A stretch of 64,000 bases of DNA from Phytoamicus setariae (lineage in GTDB: Bacteria > Pseudomonadota > Alphaproteobacteria > Rhizobiales > Rhizobiaceae). Each line of letters starts with the position of its first letter. Position 1 is the first letter of the stretch. The notes under the pieces were generated by a model that worked only from the letters and a program-made list of their open reading frames with translations, was not told the origin of the DNA and searched no databases. The DNA is taken from contig NZ_JAEQNC010000007.1 in assembly GCF_016722925.1 (NCBI RefSeq), positions 186,001-250,000 of the forward strand, written 5' to 3'. Both the position numbers and the translations under genes were made by a program. Shown piece after piece: positions 55,011 through 63,445 of this stretch.

Positions 55011-56387
55011 TCAGCTCGGATAGTTGCCTGACATGCGATCCTCTGCGAGCTGGTTCATGAACTGATCGAAGTTGGACCATCCATCCCGATCGGAATCCAG
55101 CCAGGGGTCGCTGACGCCCGGTTTGGCCCCTACCGATGCTTCGGCGCTATCGGCCATGCCATCTCCATCCGCATCGACATAGGATGGGCCTTCCTTCAAC
55201 ACCGGCAACGCGCCCGGAGCCTTGACCATTTCGCCTCGTCCAGGCTCGCCAATGGCTCCCATCTCCTCCATCAGCCGTCTGTCGAAGTCGTCTCGAGGAA
55301 AGGCGCCCGCATGTTTGCGAACGTCGGCATAGGCCGCGCGCGCCGGCACGATAGCCGCAACCGACAGCGGACAGGGCGGCACCGGTACGATGTACTGCTC
55401 GGTATCAGGCGCGATCAGCACGACATTGCGCGTGTCCGGGCTCCAGACCTCATTGTCGCGCTGGTAGATCTGCGGCCCGTCCATGCTCAACGTATCGTTC
55501 CAGTTGATCGCATATGTCTCGTCTTCCGTGCTTGGACCGGCCTTGAAGTAGTTGCCGACAAAGGAAATCGGCGTTCCACCCGGATATTGAGAGAACACTT
55601 CCCCCCATTCCGACCGGGCGTTGAAGAAGACGTTGTTGATGATGTCGATGCACGATCCGCCGTAGTGGTTGTCATCGGGATTGCGGTCCCGGTTCGATAT
55701 GCAGGCATTCCTCCAGAACGTGATCTTCTGGGGGATGCGCGGGTCTGAGCCGAGCAGCGCGCACTTGCTGTGTTTGTTCTGGCCTTCGCCGAACACTGAA
55801 TTGGCAATCGTCAACTCTGTCGAGTTGGCATGCGAATTGAAGTTCTCATCGGTCGCCCAGGAACCGGAAACGTGGTCGACATAAACGCGCGTGCTGCTTT
55901 CAATTGTCAGCGCGTCGACGTTCTTGACGGTATTGGGCAGGCGAGGCCGAAAGCGGAGATGCCTGAGGATGACATCGTGGGCACCTTTGACGATCAGCGG
56001 CGTATGCCTTTTCTTCGCGTTCGTCTCATCGATCGTCAGCATGATCCCACCGCCGGGCGCCGTCTGGCCGAGAATGGATAGAAAGCTGTTGTCCTCGGAA
56101 ACCATGATCGAGCTTTTCAGGTGTATGACGCCCCCGACCGCGAAGATGCAGTTTCTCGGCCCTTGCGCTTCCACACAGGCCCTGAGGCTGCCAGGGCCAT
56201 CGTCGGCCAGGCTGGTCACGGCCACGATTGCGCCGCCTCGCCCACCCTGGCTGAACTTGCCATAACCATCGGCGCCGGGGAACGCAGGTGCCTCTGCCGC
56301 ATGTGCAGCTGTGCAAACGGATGCGAACCCCATGAACAAAAACAACAGCAGAAAATGCAAACGCTTCTGGAGTTGCAGCTTACACAT
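55011..56387 (-). CDS. Secreted pectate-lyase-like beta-helix protein with calcium-binding tail
   Basis: This 458-residue protein has a Sec signal peptide (QKRLHFLLLFLFMGFASVCT, cut near AHA-AEA). The body opens with AFPGADGYGKFSQGGRGG, the common start of pectate-lyase-superfamily proteins, and has VYVDHVSGSWATDENFNSHA in the helix core. The C terminus carries two DxDxDG-like turns (DADGDGMAD and DSDRDGWSN), similar to thrombospondin type 3 or EF-hand loops. The ATG at 56387 has AGGG at a good distance. An EPS-cutting or EPS-modifying role is inferred from its place in the island. Confidence 0.8.
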   Translation of the reverse strand: MCKLQLQKRLHFLLLFLFMGFASVCTAAHAAEAPAFPGADGYGKFSQGGRGGAIVAVTSLADDGPGSLRACVEAQGPRNCIFAVGGVIHLKSSIMVSEDNSFLSILGQTAPGGGIMLTIDETNAKKRHTPLIVKGAHDVILRHLRFRPRLPNTVKNVDALTIESSTRVYVDHVSGSWATDENFNSHANSTELTIANSVFGEGQNKHSKCALLGSDPRIPQKITFWRNACISNRDRNPDDNHYGGSCIDIINNVFFNARSEWGEVFSQYPGGTPISFVGNYFKAGPSTEDETYAINWNDTLSMDGPQIYQRDNEVWSPDTRNVVLIAPDTEQYIVPVPPCPLSVAAIVPARAAYADVRKHAGAFPRDDFDRRLMEEMGAIGEPGRGEMVKAPGALPVLKEGPSYVDADGDGMADSAEASVGAKPGVSDPWLDSDRDGWSNFDQFMNQLAEDRMSGNYPS

Positions 56388-56780
56388 CGGCATCACCCTG
56401 TTGGTGGGAAAAGTCTCGTGTACGGCGAAGCTCGGCAGGCACGGCGATGCTCCGGCATACATCTGCCTTTGCTCGTAAAAACGATCATAATCGGCTTGAA
56501 GCTGCGATCAACTGGAATGATGAAGCCGGTGCAAATATTGTCCCGCATGTTTCATTTGAGCGGAAAACAGCTGTACTGGCGATCGCAAGTGTATCGAAAC
56601 CGGTCGGAGAGACTATCCTTGCAACCTTACTCAAGGTTAGGCGTTGACAACCCAAACGCCTCCACACCATGATACAATCCGTGAAGACGGGCCAATTGTG
56701 ACTGTAAATCTTGATGCCGACATGCCGTTCTGAAAGCCGATCTGGGCGAATACCGGTTGTAACGGCGAGGACAGAACAGC
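56388..56780. other. Divergent promoter region between the lyase-like and GT4 genes
   Basis: No credible gene is seen. TTGACA at 56644-56649 with TACAAT 23 bases later (spacing too long for a standard promoter) hints at plus-strand transcription toward the GT4 gene. Confidence 0.4.
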
Positions 56781-57965
56781 GTGAGTACCGAACCGTTCAT
56801 TGTTGCATATCCGTTCATCGGCGATGAGGTTGGCGGAAGCCATATTTCCGCAATCAAGTTGATTACGGCCCTCGATCCCGCGAAGATCAGGGCACTCATC
56901 GTGCTGCATCAACCCGACGGGGTCCTTGCTGGCTATCTCCGCGAAAAGGGTATCTCCTATGTGGCAGCCCCGTCCGACCACGTTCTGACACCGCGCCACA
57001 GGGCGACCGGCAACAATGGCCCGTCCAGCGCACTCGACTATGTCAGATGCTTCCCCAAGCTTGTGCGGTTCCTGCGCCAGCATGGCGTCTCGATTGTCCA
57101 TACCAACGACGGCCAGATGCACGCCACCTGGGCCGTGCCCACCCGCGTTGCCGGCGCCCGACTGCTCTGGCACCACCGGGGAGATCCCACTGCACGCGGC
57201 GTCAACGTTCTGGCTCCGCTGTTTGCAAACCAGATCGTGACAGTCTCCCGATTTTCCCGACCAAGTCGCCCGATCATTGCCGTCGACAACAAGATAACTG
57301 TGCTGCACAGCCCGTTTGATCATCCGGCCGCCCTTCCGAACCGCGACGCCTGCCGCATGGCTTTGGTGCGCGAACTGGGACTGGACGACAATGTGCATTT
57401 CGTTGGCTATTTCGGTTCCCTGAACGAGCGTAAACGGCCGATGCTATTTGTCGAAATCGTTGCCGCATACCTGAAACGTTATCCCGGAACTCCATTGCAT
57501 GGCCTGCTGTTCGGCAAACCTGAACCGGGCGGCCCGCGACTGGACCTTGCAGTCGACGAAACCGCGCGCAAATTGGGTATTTCCTCTTCCATCCACCGCA
57601 TGGGATTTCGCTCTCCCGTGGCGCCGTTTATGTGCGCGGTCGATGCGCTGCTGGTACCGGCGGTCAACGAACCATTCGGCAGGACGCTGATCGAGGCGAT
57701 GCTGTTGGGTACTCCAGTGATCGCCACCGACCATGGCGGCAACCCGGAGGCAATCACCAGCGGCACAAACGGCTATCTCGTGCGCCCAGAGGATCCCGAA
57801 GCTTTTATCGAGCCACTGCGTCGCCTGCTCAGCAACCCCGATGAATGGCACCGCCTCAGCAAATCTGCCCGGGAGCAGGCGCTGGAGCACTACGGTGTCA
57901 AAGCCCATGTGAATGGCATTACCGAGATCTACGAAAAAATGGTCAGACCGACACAAGTACGATAG
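56781..57965 (+). CDS. GT4 glycosyltransferase (GTG start)
   Basis: This 394-residue GT-B protein has an N-terminal FIVAYPFIGDEVGGSHISAI acceptor loop. The C-terminal domain has HFVGYFGSLNERKRPMLFVE and NEPFGRTLIEAMLLGTPVIA as the E-x7-E motif. The start is GTG with GAGG nine bases upstream. The second sulfotransferase gene follows after 58 bases on the same strand, giving a second glycosyltransferase-sulfotransferase pair in the island. Confidence 0.86.
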   Translation: MSTEPFIVAYPFIGDEVGGSHISAIKLITALDPAKIRALIVLHQPDGVLAGYLREKGISYVAAPSDHVLTPRHRATGNNGPSSALDYVRCFPKLVRFLRQHGVSIVHTNDGQMHATWAVPTRVAGARLLWHHRGDPTARGVNVLAPLFANQIVTVSRFSRPSRPIIAVDNKITVLHSPFDHPAALPNRDACRMALVRELGLDDNVHFVGYFGSLNERKRPMLFVEIVAAYLKRYPGTPLHGLLFGKPEPGGPRLDLAVDETARKLGISSSIHRMGFRSPVAPFMCAVDALLVPAVNEPFGRTLIEAMLLGTPVIATDHGGNPEAITSGTNGYLVRPEDPEAFIEPLRRLLSNPDEWHRLSKSAREQALEHYGVKAHVNGITEIYEKMVRPTQVR

Positions 57966-58023
57966 TTGGCGACAAGCCGTCAGCCAGCCATAAAATGTCC
58001 ATGCCGACCCAGGGGAGAGGAAA

Positions 58024-58875
58024 TTGCGCCTGCAAGAAATCGACTTCCTGATCATCGGCGCGACGAAAAGCGCCACGACCTGGCTTCAGCAATCGCTCCA
58101 GCAACATTCGGCAATCCACATGCCGGACCCCGAACTGCACTATTTCAGTCGCTATTATGAGCGTGGCACGGATTGGTACACGCAGCAATTCGCGCGCCAG
58201 CCGCATCACCGGCTGGTGGGAGAAAAATCGAACTCCTACATGGATACGCCCGAGGCTGCCCCACGCATCCGCAGGGATTTGCCGCATATCAGGCTGATCG
58301 CCCAGTTGCGCAATCCGGTGGAGCGGGCCTATTCCGATTATTGCATGCTCTACCGCCGGGGCGAGGTCGGGAAAGACATCGACCAGTATCTCGACCCAAG
58401 GCTCGCCGATGGCGGACGGTTCCTGAATGGCGGTCTCTATTACGACCAGTTGCGCGCTTTCCTGGACCTCTATTCCTCTGATCGACTACTCGTGCTGCTG
58501 TTCGAAAACATCAGGACGCAACCGCAGAGGCAGTTGGACGCCGTGCGCGATTTCCTCCTGCTCGACAGCGAACTGGAAGTTCCTCCCGTCACCACCAAGG
58601 TCAAGGACAAGACGCAGCCGGTTATCAGCCCCGGACTGCGCAAAGTATTGGCGCCACTGAAATCGATCGCCAAGCCATTCCGCCAGAACCCGGTGTTCCA
58701 GGCAGCCAGATCGGTGATCGCCAGGGAGTTGCGCTACCCGCCGCTCAGCAAAGACCTCAAGACGCGGTTGATCGACTATTATGCTCCGCAGGTCGAGCGG
58801 CTGGGTACGACCACCGGGCAGGATCTTTCCGCCTGGCTCAGCAACGTCGTTCCGCAACGCGACCCGGCCGGCTGA
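58024..58875 (+). CDS. Sulfotransferase, heparan-sulfotransferase-like (TTG start)
   Basis: This 283-residue sulfotransferase has the 5'-phosphosulfate loop FLIIGATKSATTWLQQSL at 8-25 and the 3'-phosphate segment LIAQLRNPVERAYSDYCML. This is the pattern of the heparan sulfate N/O-sulfotransferase and NodH-like group, a different branch from the protein at 52806-53651. The TTG start is supported by a strong GGGGAGAGGAAA directly upstream. It likely sulfates a sugar placed by the preceding GT4 enzyme. Confidence 0.84.
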   Translation: MRLQEIDFLIIGATKSATTWLQQSLQQHSAIHMPDPELHYFSRYYERGTDWYTQQFARQPHHRLVGEKSNSYMDTPEAAPRIRRDLPHIRLIAQLRNPVERAYSDYCMLYRRGEVGKDIDQYLDPRLADGGRFLNGGLYYDQLRAFLDLYSSDRLLVLLFENIRTQPQRQLDAVRDFLLLDSELEVPPVTTKVKDKTQPVISPGLRKVLAPLKSIAKPFRQNPVFQAARSVIARELRYPPLSKDLKTRLIDYYAPQVERLGTTTGQDLSAWLSNVVPQRDPAG

Positions 58876-59111
58876 CCCCATCATCGGCGGGAAATGGCAG
58901 ATACAAATTTTGTGTAATACTTGAGCAATACGCACGAGAAACCCCTCGTTTCCGTGGAAAACCGGTATTCATCCGCCGATCACTGCCTTTTGTTGTTGGC
59001 AATTTGGAAAATCCGCCATTGTGGCGAGAATGCCTTCTTTACTCCTATGAATCCTGATGCCAGTTTCAGCAGGAGTTTGAGTACATCAATACGAAGTCAG
59101 GCCCGCATCGG

Positions 59112-59315
59112 ATGCCATTGAAGATGAGTAATCCAATAAATTTGGAAATTGGCCAAATGCACCGCTCCCGCCGAACCGGCAAACAACTGACAATCATCGC
59201 GATCGAGGAAGATCGGGTTTACTACGTCGTTGAGGGCTTCACCACTATTGCACCACTGTTCCTTCCAAAGGAGAAGTTCATCCATCTCGTCGGTCTGGAC
59301 GAGGAACAGAGCTAA
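59112..59315 (+). CDS. Small protein of unknown function
   Basis: This 67-residue frame is MHRSRRTGKQLTIIAIEEDR followed by a beta-rich segment ending HLVGLDEEQS. The mix of residues looks like a real small SH3-like or beta-barrel protein, but I recognise no family. The start could be 59112 or the second ATG at 59124. It is convergent with the Lrp gene; CCGCT-N4-AGCGG (59335-59348) lies between them. Confidence 0.5.
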   Translation: MPLKMSNPINLEIGQMHRSRRTGKQLTIIAIEEDRVYYVVEGFTTIAPLFLPKEKFIHLVGLDEEQS

Positions 59316-59368
59316 GCCGCCGCTCCTCTGGCTGCCGCTGGCAAGCGGACCAAACGCCTCAACTTTGG

Positions 59369-59836
59369 TTAGACAGGTATCGACGTCGTGTATTTGACGG
59401 CTTTCAGCGCAAAATGCGACGACGACGACGCAACCCCGTGATGCGTCAGGATCCCCTGCATAAGCAGCCTTTCGTAACTGCTGACATCGGCAACAAGCAC
59501 CCTCAACAGGTAATCCCACTCGCCCGACATCGAATAGCACTCAAGTATTTCGTTGTGGCTCTCGCAGAACCGCTCGAAATCCCGGCGCACGACCGGATCG
59601 TGGGTCTTCATTCGAACCTGGCAGAATGCATTGAGTCCCCGGCCTACCGTTTCCGGATCGACCAACCGCACCGTACTACCAAGAATGCCTGAGGTCTCCA
59701 TCGCCTTGATGCGCCGCCAGCATGAGGCCGATGACGCCCCCACCAACTCGGCCAGTTCCGCGTGACTGATATCGGCTCGTGCCTGCAATACGTTGAGAAT
59801 CTTGCGGTCGATTGCGTCAATGTCATTCTGTTTCAC
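59369..59836 (-). CDS. Lrp/AsnC-family regulator (BkdR-like)
   Basis: This 155-residue protein has an N-terminal helix-turn-helix (IDRKILNVLQARADISHAEL, then ASSASCWRRIKAMETSGIL) and a C-terminal RAM ligand domain with ECYSMSGEWDYLLRVLV. It is divergent from the 2-oxoacid dehydrogenase operon with 287 bases between. In many proteobacteria an Lrp-type BkdR controls branched-chain keto-acid dehydrogenase in response to branched-chain amino acids. The same role is likely here. Confidence 0.87.
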   Translation of the reverse strand: MKQNDIDAIDRKILNVLQARADISHAELAELVGASSASCWRRIKAMETSGILGSTVRLVDPETVGRGLNAFCQVRMKTHDPVVRRDFERFCESHNEILECYSMSGEWDYLLRVLVADVSSYERLLMQGILTHHGVASSSSHFALKAVKYTTSIPV

Positions 59837-60123
59837 GATCGCACCATTTCTGAGCTGATTGTTTCACCATGCTACCAAATCACGGATCAGAAATACACTC
59901 ACGAACCGTATCCAGGGCGTACGAACCGTCAATCGAACCCGGGTGAACGGTCGCAGGTCGATTCGACAGATCCTTCTTGGCTTCCGATCAGATTGGTTCA
60001 GAAAGCCGGCTATTTCGAAACAGCTACATCAGCAAGCGCTTATTTTCAGCTCGAATTGAACGAAACTCACGGACTGCGTCGACTACTATAGGCAATAGGG
60101 CGCAGTACCGGAGGAGGACCGAG

Positions 60124-62202
60124 ATGCCGCATGCCGTATTGAAGACCGTGGTCAGAGATGTCCCCGATCAATCCGTTGACTGGAAACGCATCGCATCAAA
60201 CATGTTTCTGTCCCGCGCGCTCGACGAGATGGAAGAAAAAAGCCTCGTTCCGGATAAAAAGGTTCTCTATCAGTTTTCCGCCAGGGGCCACGACATGGCC
60301 CAGATCATGCTGGCCTGCCATCTCACTGGCAAGCATGACGCCATTTCGGGATATTACCGCAATCGCCCGCTCCTCTTGACGCTTGGCGTCGATCCGGTCG
60401 ATGCGCTGGGATCCTCGATGGCGCGCATGGGCGGTTACTCCGGCGGCCGCGATATTGGCGTGTCCTTCAACTATCCCAATCTCGATGGCCCGTCGGCTCT
60501 GCCGATGTGCGGCGGCGTCGGCGCGCAATACACGCCGGCGACGGGTTGGGCCAACGCACTCAATTACTATCGCGACACTCTGGGCCAAGGCGAATATGGC
60601 GACAGCATCGTTGTCGCTCTCGGTGGAGACGGTTCGGTTGCCTCCAATGGTTTCTGGTCGGGGCTGACAATTGCCACGACGCAACAATTGCCGGTACTGT
60701 TTTACATCGAAGACAACGGCTATGGCATCTCGGTCCCTTCGCGCTTGCAGACGCCGGACGGCAACATTGCCGCCAATCTCGCAAGCTGGGGCGGCCTTGA
60801 GATTTTCGAAGGCGACGGCACCGATCCGGCCGAAGCGGCACGGCTGACCCGCAAGGCCGTCGAATATGTACGAAAGATCCGCAAGCCGGCCATGTTGCGG
60901 CTGACCGTGCCGCGCCTTGAAGGCCACAGCTACCAGGATACCCAGGCCTACAAGAGCGAGGCGGTGCTGATGTCGGAGCGCGCCCGCGATCCCTTGCCGC
61001 GCCTCAAGGACTACATTGTTCCAGTCATTGTCGGTGCCGATGAATGGGAGGGCCTCGAACGCGCGGCCCAAGCAAAGGCGGAGGCAGCGCTTGCGAAAGC
61101 GGATGAACGCCCGGTTGCCCCACCGGAATCGGTGATGCGCAATATCTTCTTCGAGGGCGACCTGCAGACCATGGGCGGGCAGCATCCCGCCGGCTATCGC
61201 GCCCCGCGGGCAACCGACGTGCCGACCACGGACGGCCAGCGCATCAACATGGTGACGGCGATCCGCCGCACTCTCGAATGCGAAATGGACGTCAACCCCA
61301 AGGTTGTGGTGTTCGGCGAGGACGTGGGACCAAAGGGTGGCGTGCATGCGGCTACTCTCGGCCTGCAGGAAAAATTCGGCGAAAACCGGGTATTCGATAC
61401 CTCGCTGTCGGAGGAAGGCATCATCGGACGCGCCATAGGCATGGCACTCGCCGGCCTGATGCCGGTTCCGGAAATCCAGTTCCGCCGTTATGCCGAGCCC
61501 GCCACCGAGCAAATCAACAACTGCGCCACCATCCGCTGGAGAACCGACAACCGGTTTGCAGCCCCGATGGTGATCAGGATGCCGGGTGGGTTCTTCAAAT
61601 GCGGCGACCCCTGGCACAGCCAAACCAACGAGGTTTCCTTCATTCACCAGCCTGGCCTGAAGGTCGCAGTGCCATCGAATGCAGAAGACGCCGTAGGGTT
61701 GCTCAGGACATCCCTGCGCGGCAACGACCCCGTCGTCTTTTTCGAACACCGCTATCTGCTGGATCATACTTCGGCGCGGCGTCCCTATCCGGGCGATGAT
61801 TACGCCCTGCCATTCGGCAAGGCCCGGCTCGTCCGGCAAGGCAACGACATTACGGTCGTGACCTGGGGCTCGATGGTGCACCGCTGCGAGGAAGCCACCG
61901 AGAACCTGTCCGCCGATGTTATCGACCTCAGGACCCTGATGCCATGGGATCGGCAGGCCGTTCTGGCTTCCGTACGCAGGACGCGCCGCTGCCTGATCGT
62001 GCATGAGGATCTGGCGACGGCCGGTTTCGGGGCAGAGATCTCGGCGGTGGTCGCCGACGAGGCTTTCATGGAGCTCGATGCTCCCGTATCCCGCCTGACC
62101 ATGCCCGACGTGACAAGCCCGCACAATCCGGCTCTCATGAGCTGGGCTGTGCCTTCCGCCGACACTATCAGTCAGAAAATCCTCTCCCTCCTGGAGTTCT
62201 GA
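60124..62202 (+). CDS. 2-oxoacid dehydrogenase E1, alpha and beta subunits fused in one chain
   Basis: This 692-residue protein has an E1 alpha half (about 1-330) and an E1 beta half (about 360-692). The thiamine-diphosphate motif starts GGDGSVASNGF at 167-177 and ends with IEDN (195-198). The beta half has VVVFGEDVGPKGGVHAATLG and MPGGFFKCGDPWHSQTNEV. It decarboxylates a 2-oxoacid and passes the acyl group to lipoate on E2. Branched-chain keto acids are the likely substrate because of the Lrp regulator; acetoin or pyruvate is possible. GGAGG lies six bases before the ATG at 60124; the open frame upstream is not coding. Confidence 0.87.
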   Translation: MPHAVLKTVVRDVPDQSVDWKRIASNMFLSRALDEMEEKSLVPDKKVLYQFSARGHDMAQIMLACHLTGKHDAISGYYRNRPLLLTLGVDPVDALGSSMARMGGYSGGRDIGVSFNYPNLDGPSALPMCGGVGAQYTPATGWANALNYYRDTLGQGEYGDSIVVALGGDGSVASNGFWSGLTIATTQQLPVLFYIEDNGYGISVPSRLQTPDGNIAANLASWGGLEIFEGDGTDPAEAARLTRKAVEYVRKIRKPAMLRLTVPRLEGHSYQDTQAYKSEAVLMSERARDPLPRLKDYIVPVIVGADEWEGLERAAQAKAEAALAKADERPVAPPESVMRNIFFEGDLQTMGGQHPAGYRAPRATDVPTTDGQRINMVTAIRRTLECEMDVNPKVVVFGEDVGPKGGVHAATLGLQEKFGENRVFDTSLSEEGIIGRAIGMALAGLMPVPEIQFRRYAEPATEQINNCATIRWRTDNRFAAPMVIRMPGGFFKCGDPWHSQTNEVSFIHQPGLKVAVPSNAEDAVGLLRTSLRGNDPVVFFEHRYLLDHTSARRPYPGDDYALPFGKARLVRQGNDITVVTWGSMVHRCEEATENLSADVIDLRTLMPWDRQAVLASVRRTRRCLIVHEDLATAGFGAEISAVVADEAFMELDAPVSRLTMPDVTSPHNPALMSWAVPSADTISQKILSLLEF

Positions 62203-62203
62203 G

Positions 62204-63445
62204 ATGTCCGAGCTTGTCGAAGTCAAGGTCCCGGCCGAGCAGGAGGGGACCACAGCCGTCGTGCGCAACTGGCTGAAAGCAATCGGTGATACGGTTTCGG
62301 TCGACGATCCGCTGGTGGAGATCGAAACCGACAAGGTCACTCAGGAAATCCCCTCACCCGTCGCCGGCGTCCTGACCGAAATGTTGATGAAAAGCGGTGA
62401 GGACGCGCAACCCGGCGCTGTGCTTGGGCGCATCCGCCAGGGCGAACGATCTTCAGCCACCAATGGCCATGCGACAGCGGCAAAGCTTCCTGCGGGGACT
62501 GCCGCCCTTGATAACGAAATGCCGATCCGCTACTCGCCCGCTGTTCGGCGTGCTGCGGAAGAATACGGCATCGATCCCGCAACTGTAAAAGGAAGCGGCA
62601 AGGGCGGCAGAGTGACCCGCATGGACATGGACGAAGCCAAAGCGTCAGGTCCGCGCGCGCCCCTATCTCCACCCGTTGCCGAAACGCCTCCTCCATTGGC
62701 GCCCGAATTCAGGCAACCGGAACCGGTGATGCCTGCCATTGAACCAGCAATCGGCAGCCGCAGCGTACCACACTCGCCCATGCGCCTGGCGATTGCCCGC
62801 AACATGGTCAATTCCGTCGCGACGGCGCCGCATGTATCGGCCGTCTTCGAAGCTGATTTCACCGCCATCATCCGGCACCGCGAGCGCAACAAGGCCCTGT
62901 TGGCCGCTGAGGGCATCAACCTGTCCTACACGGCCTATATCATCGCAGCCTGCATTGCGGCCATGCGCAAGGTTCCCGAGATCAACAGCCGCTGGCATGA
63001 CGACCGCCTCGAAGTATTCAACGACGTCAATGTCGGCATTGGCACGGCGCTCGGCGACAAGGGGCTGATCGTGCCGGTGATCCATAAGGCACAACAGCTC
63101 TCGCTCGAAGGCATAGCCGCAAGGCTGCAGGATCTGACCACACGCGCCCGTAGCGGCGCATTGGATCCGGCAGATGTGCGCGGCGGCACCTTCACCATCT
63201 CCAATCACGGCGTATCCGGCTCGCTGCTGGCGACGCCGATCATCAACCAGCCGCAATCTGCCATCCTCGGCGTCGGCAAGGTCGAAAAGCGTGTCGTGGT
63301 GCGCGAAATCGACGGCACCGACACGATGCAGATCCGGCCGCTCGCCTATGTGTCGCTGACCATCGACCACCGGGCCCTCGACGGCTACCAGACCAACGCT
63401 TGGCTTTCTGAGTTCGTCGGCACGCTCGAGAACTGGCCATCATGA
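62204..63445 (+). CDS. Dihydrolipoamide acyltransferase E2
   Basis: This 413-residue protein has one lipoyl domain with the modified lysine Lys44 in VEIETDKVTQEIPSP. An E3-binding domain follows (about 104-145, IRYSPAVRRAAEEYGIDPAT with GSGKGGRVTRMD), then the catalytic domain ending in the acyltransferase motif TIDHRALDGYQT. It moves the acyl group from E1 to coenzyme A and is the core of the complex. It starts one base after the E1 stop and overlaps the E3 start by four bases (ATGA). Confidence 0.9.
   Translation: MSELVEVKVPAEQEGTTAVVRNWLKAIGDTVSVDDPLVEIETDKVTQEIPSPVAGVLTEMLMKSGEDAQPGAVLGRIRQGERSSATNGHATAAKLPAGTAALDNEMPIRYSPAVRRAAEEYGIDPATVKGSGKGGRVTRMDMDEAKASGPRAPLSPPVAETPPPLAPEFRQPEPVMPAIEPAIGSRSVPHSPMRLAIARNMVNSVATAPHVSAVFEADFTAIIRHRERNKALLAAEGINLSYTAYIIAACIAAMRKVPEINSRWHDDRLEVFNDVNVGIGTALGDKGLIVPVIHKAQQLSLEGIAARLQDLTTRARSGALDPADVRGGTFTISNHGVSGSLLATPIINQPQSAILGVGKVEKRVVVREIDGTDTMQIRPLAYVSLTIDHRALDGYQTNAWLSEFVGTLENWPS

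Noticed and set aside
56121-56672. Open frame of 183 codons in the divergent region before the GT4 gene
   Set aside because: Much of it is antisense to the signal-peptide end of the lyase-like gene. The rest has no conserved segment and no ribosome site.
28213-58875. Genomic island ended by integrase, transposase or tRNA attachment site
   Set aside because: No integrase, transposase, tRNA gene or flanking direct repeat was found, so transfer is not supported beyond base composition in one gap.
60196-62340. 714-codon open frame on the minus strand opposite the E1 gene
   Set aside because: It mirrors the fused E1 alpha-beta gene, has no recognisable domain and has a His/Arg/Ala-rich mirror composition.
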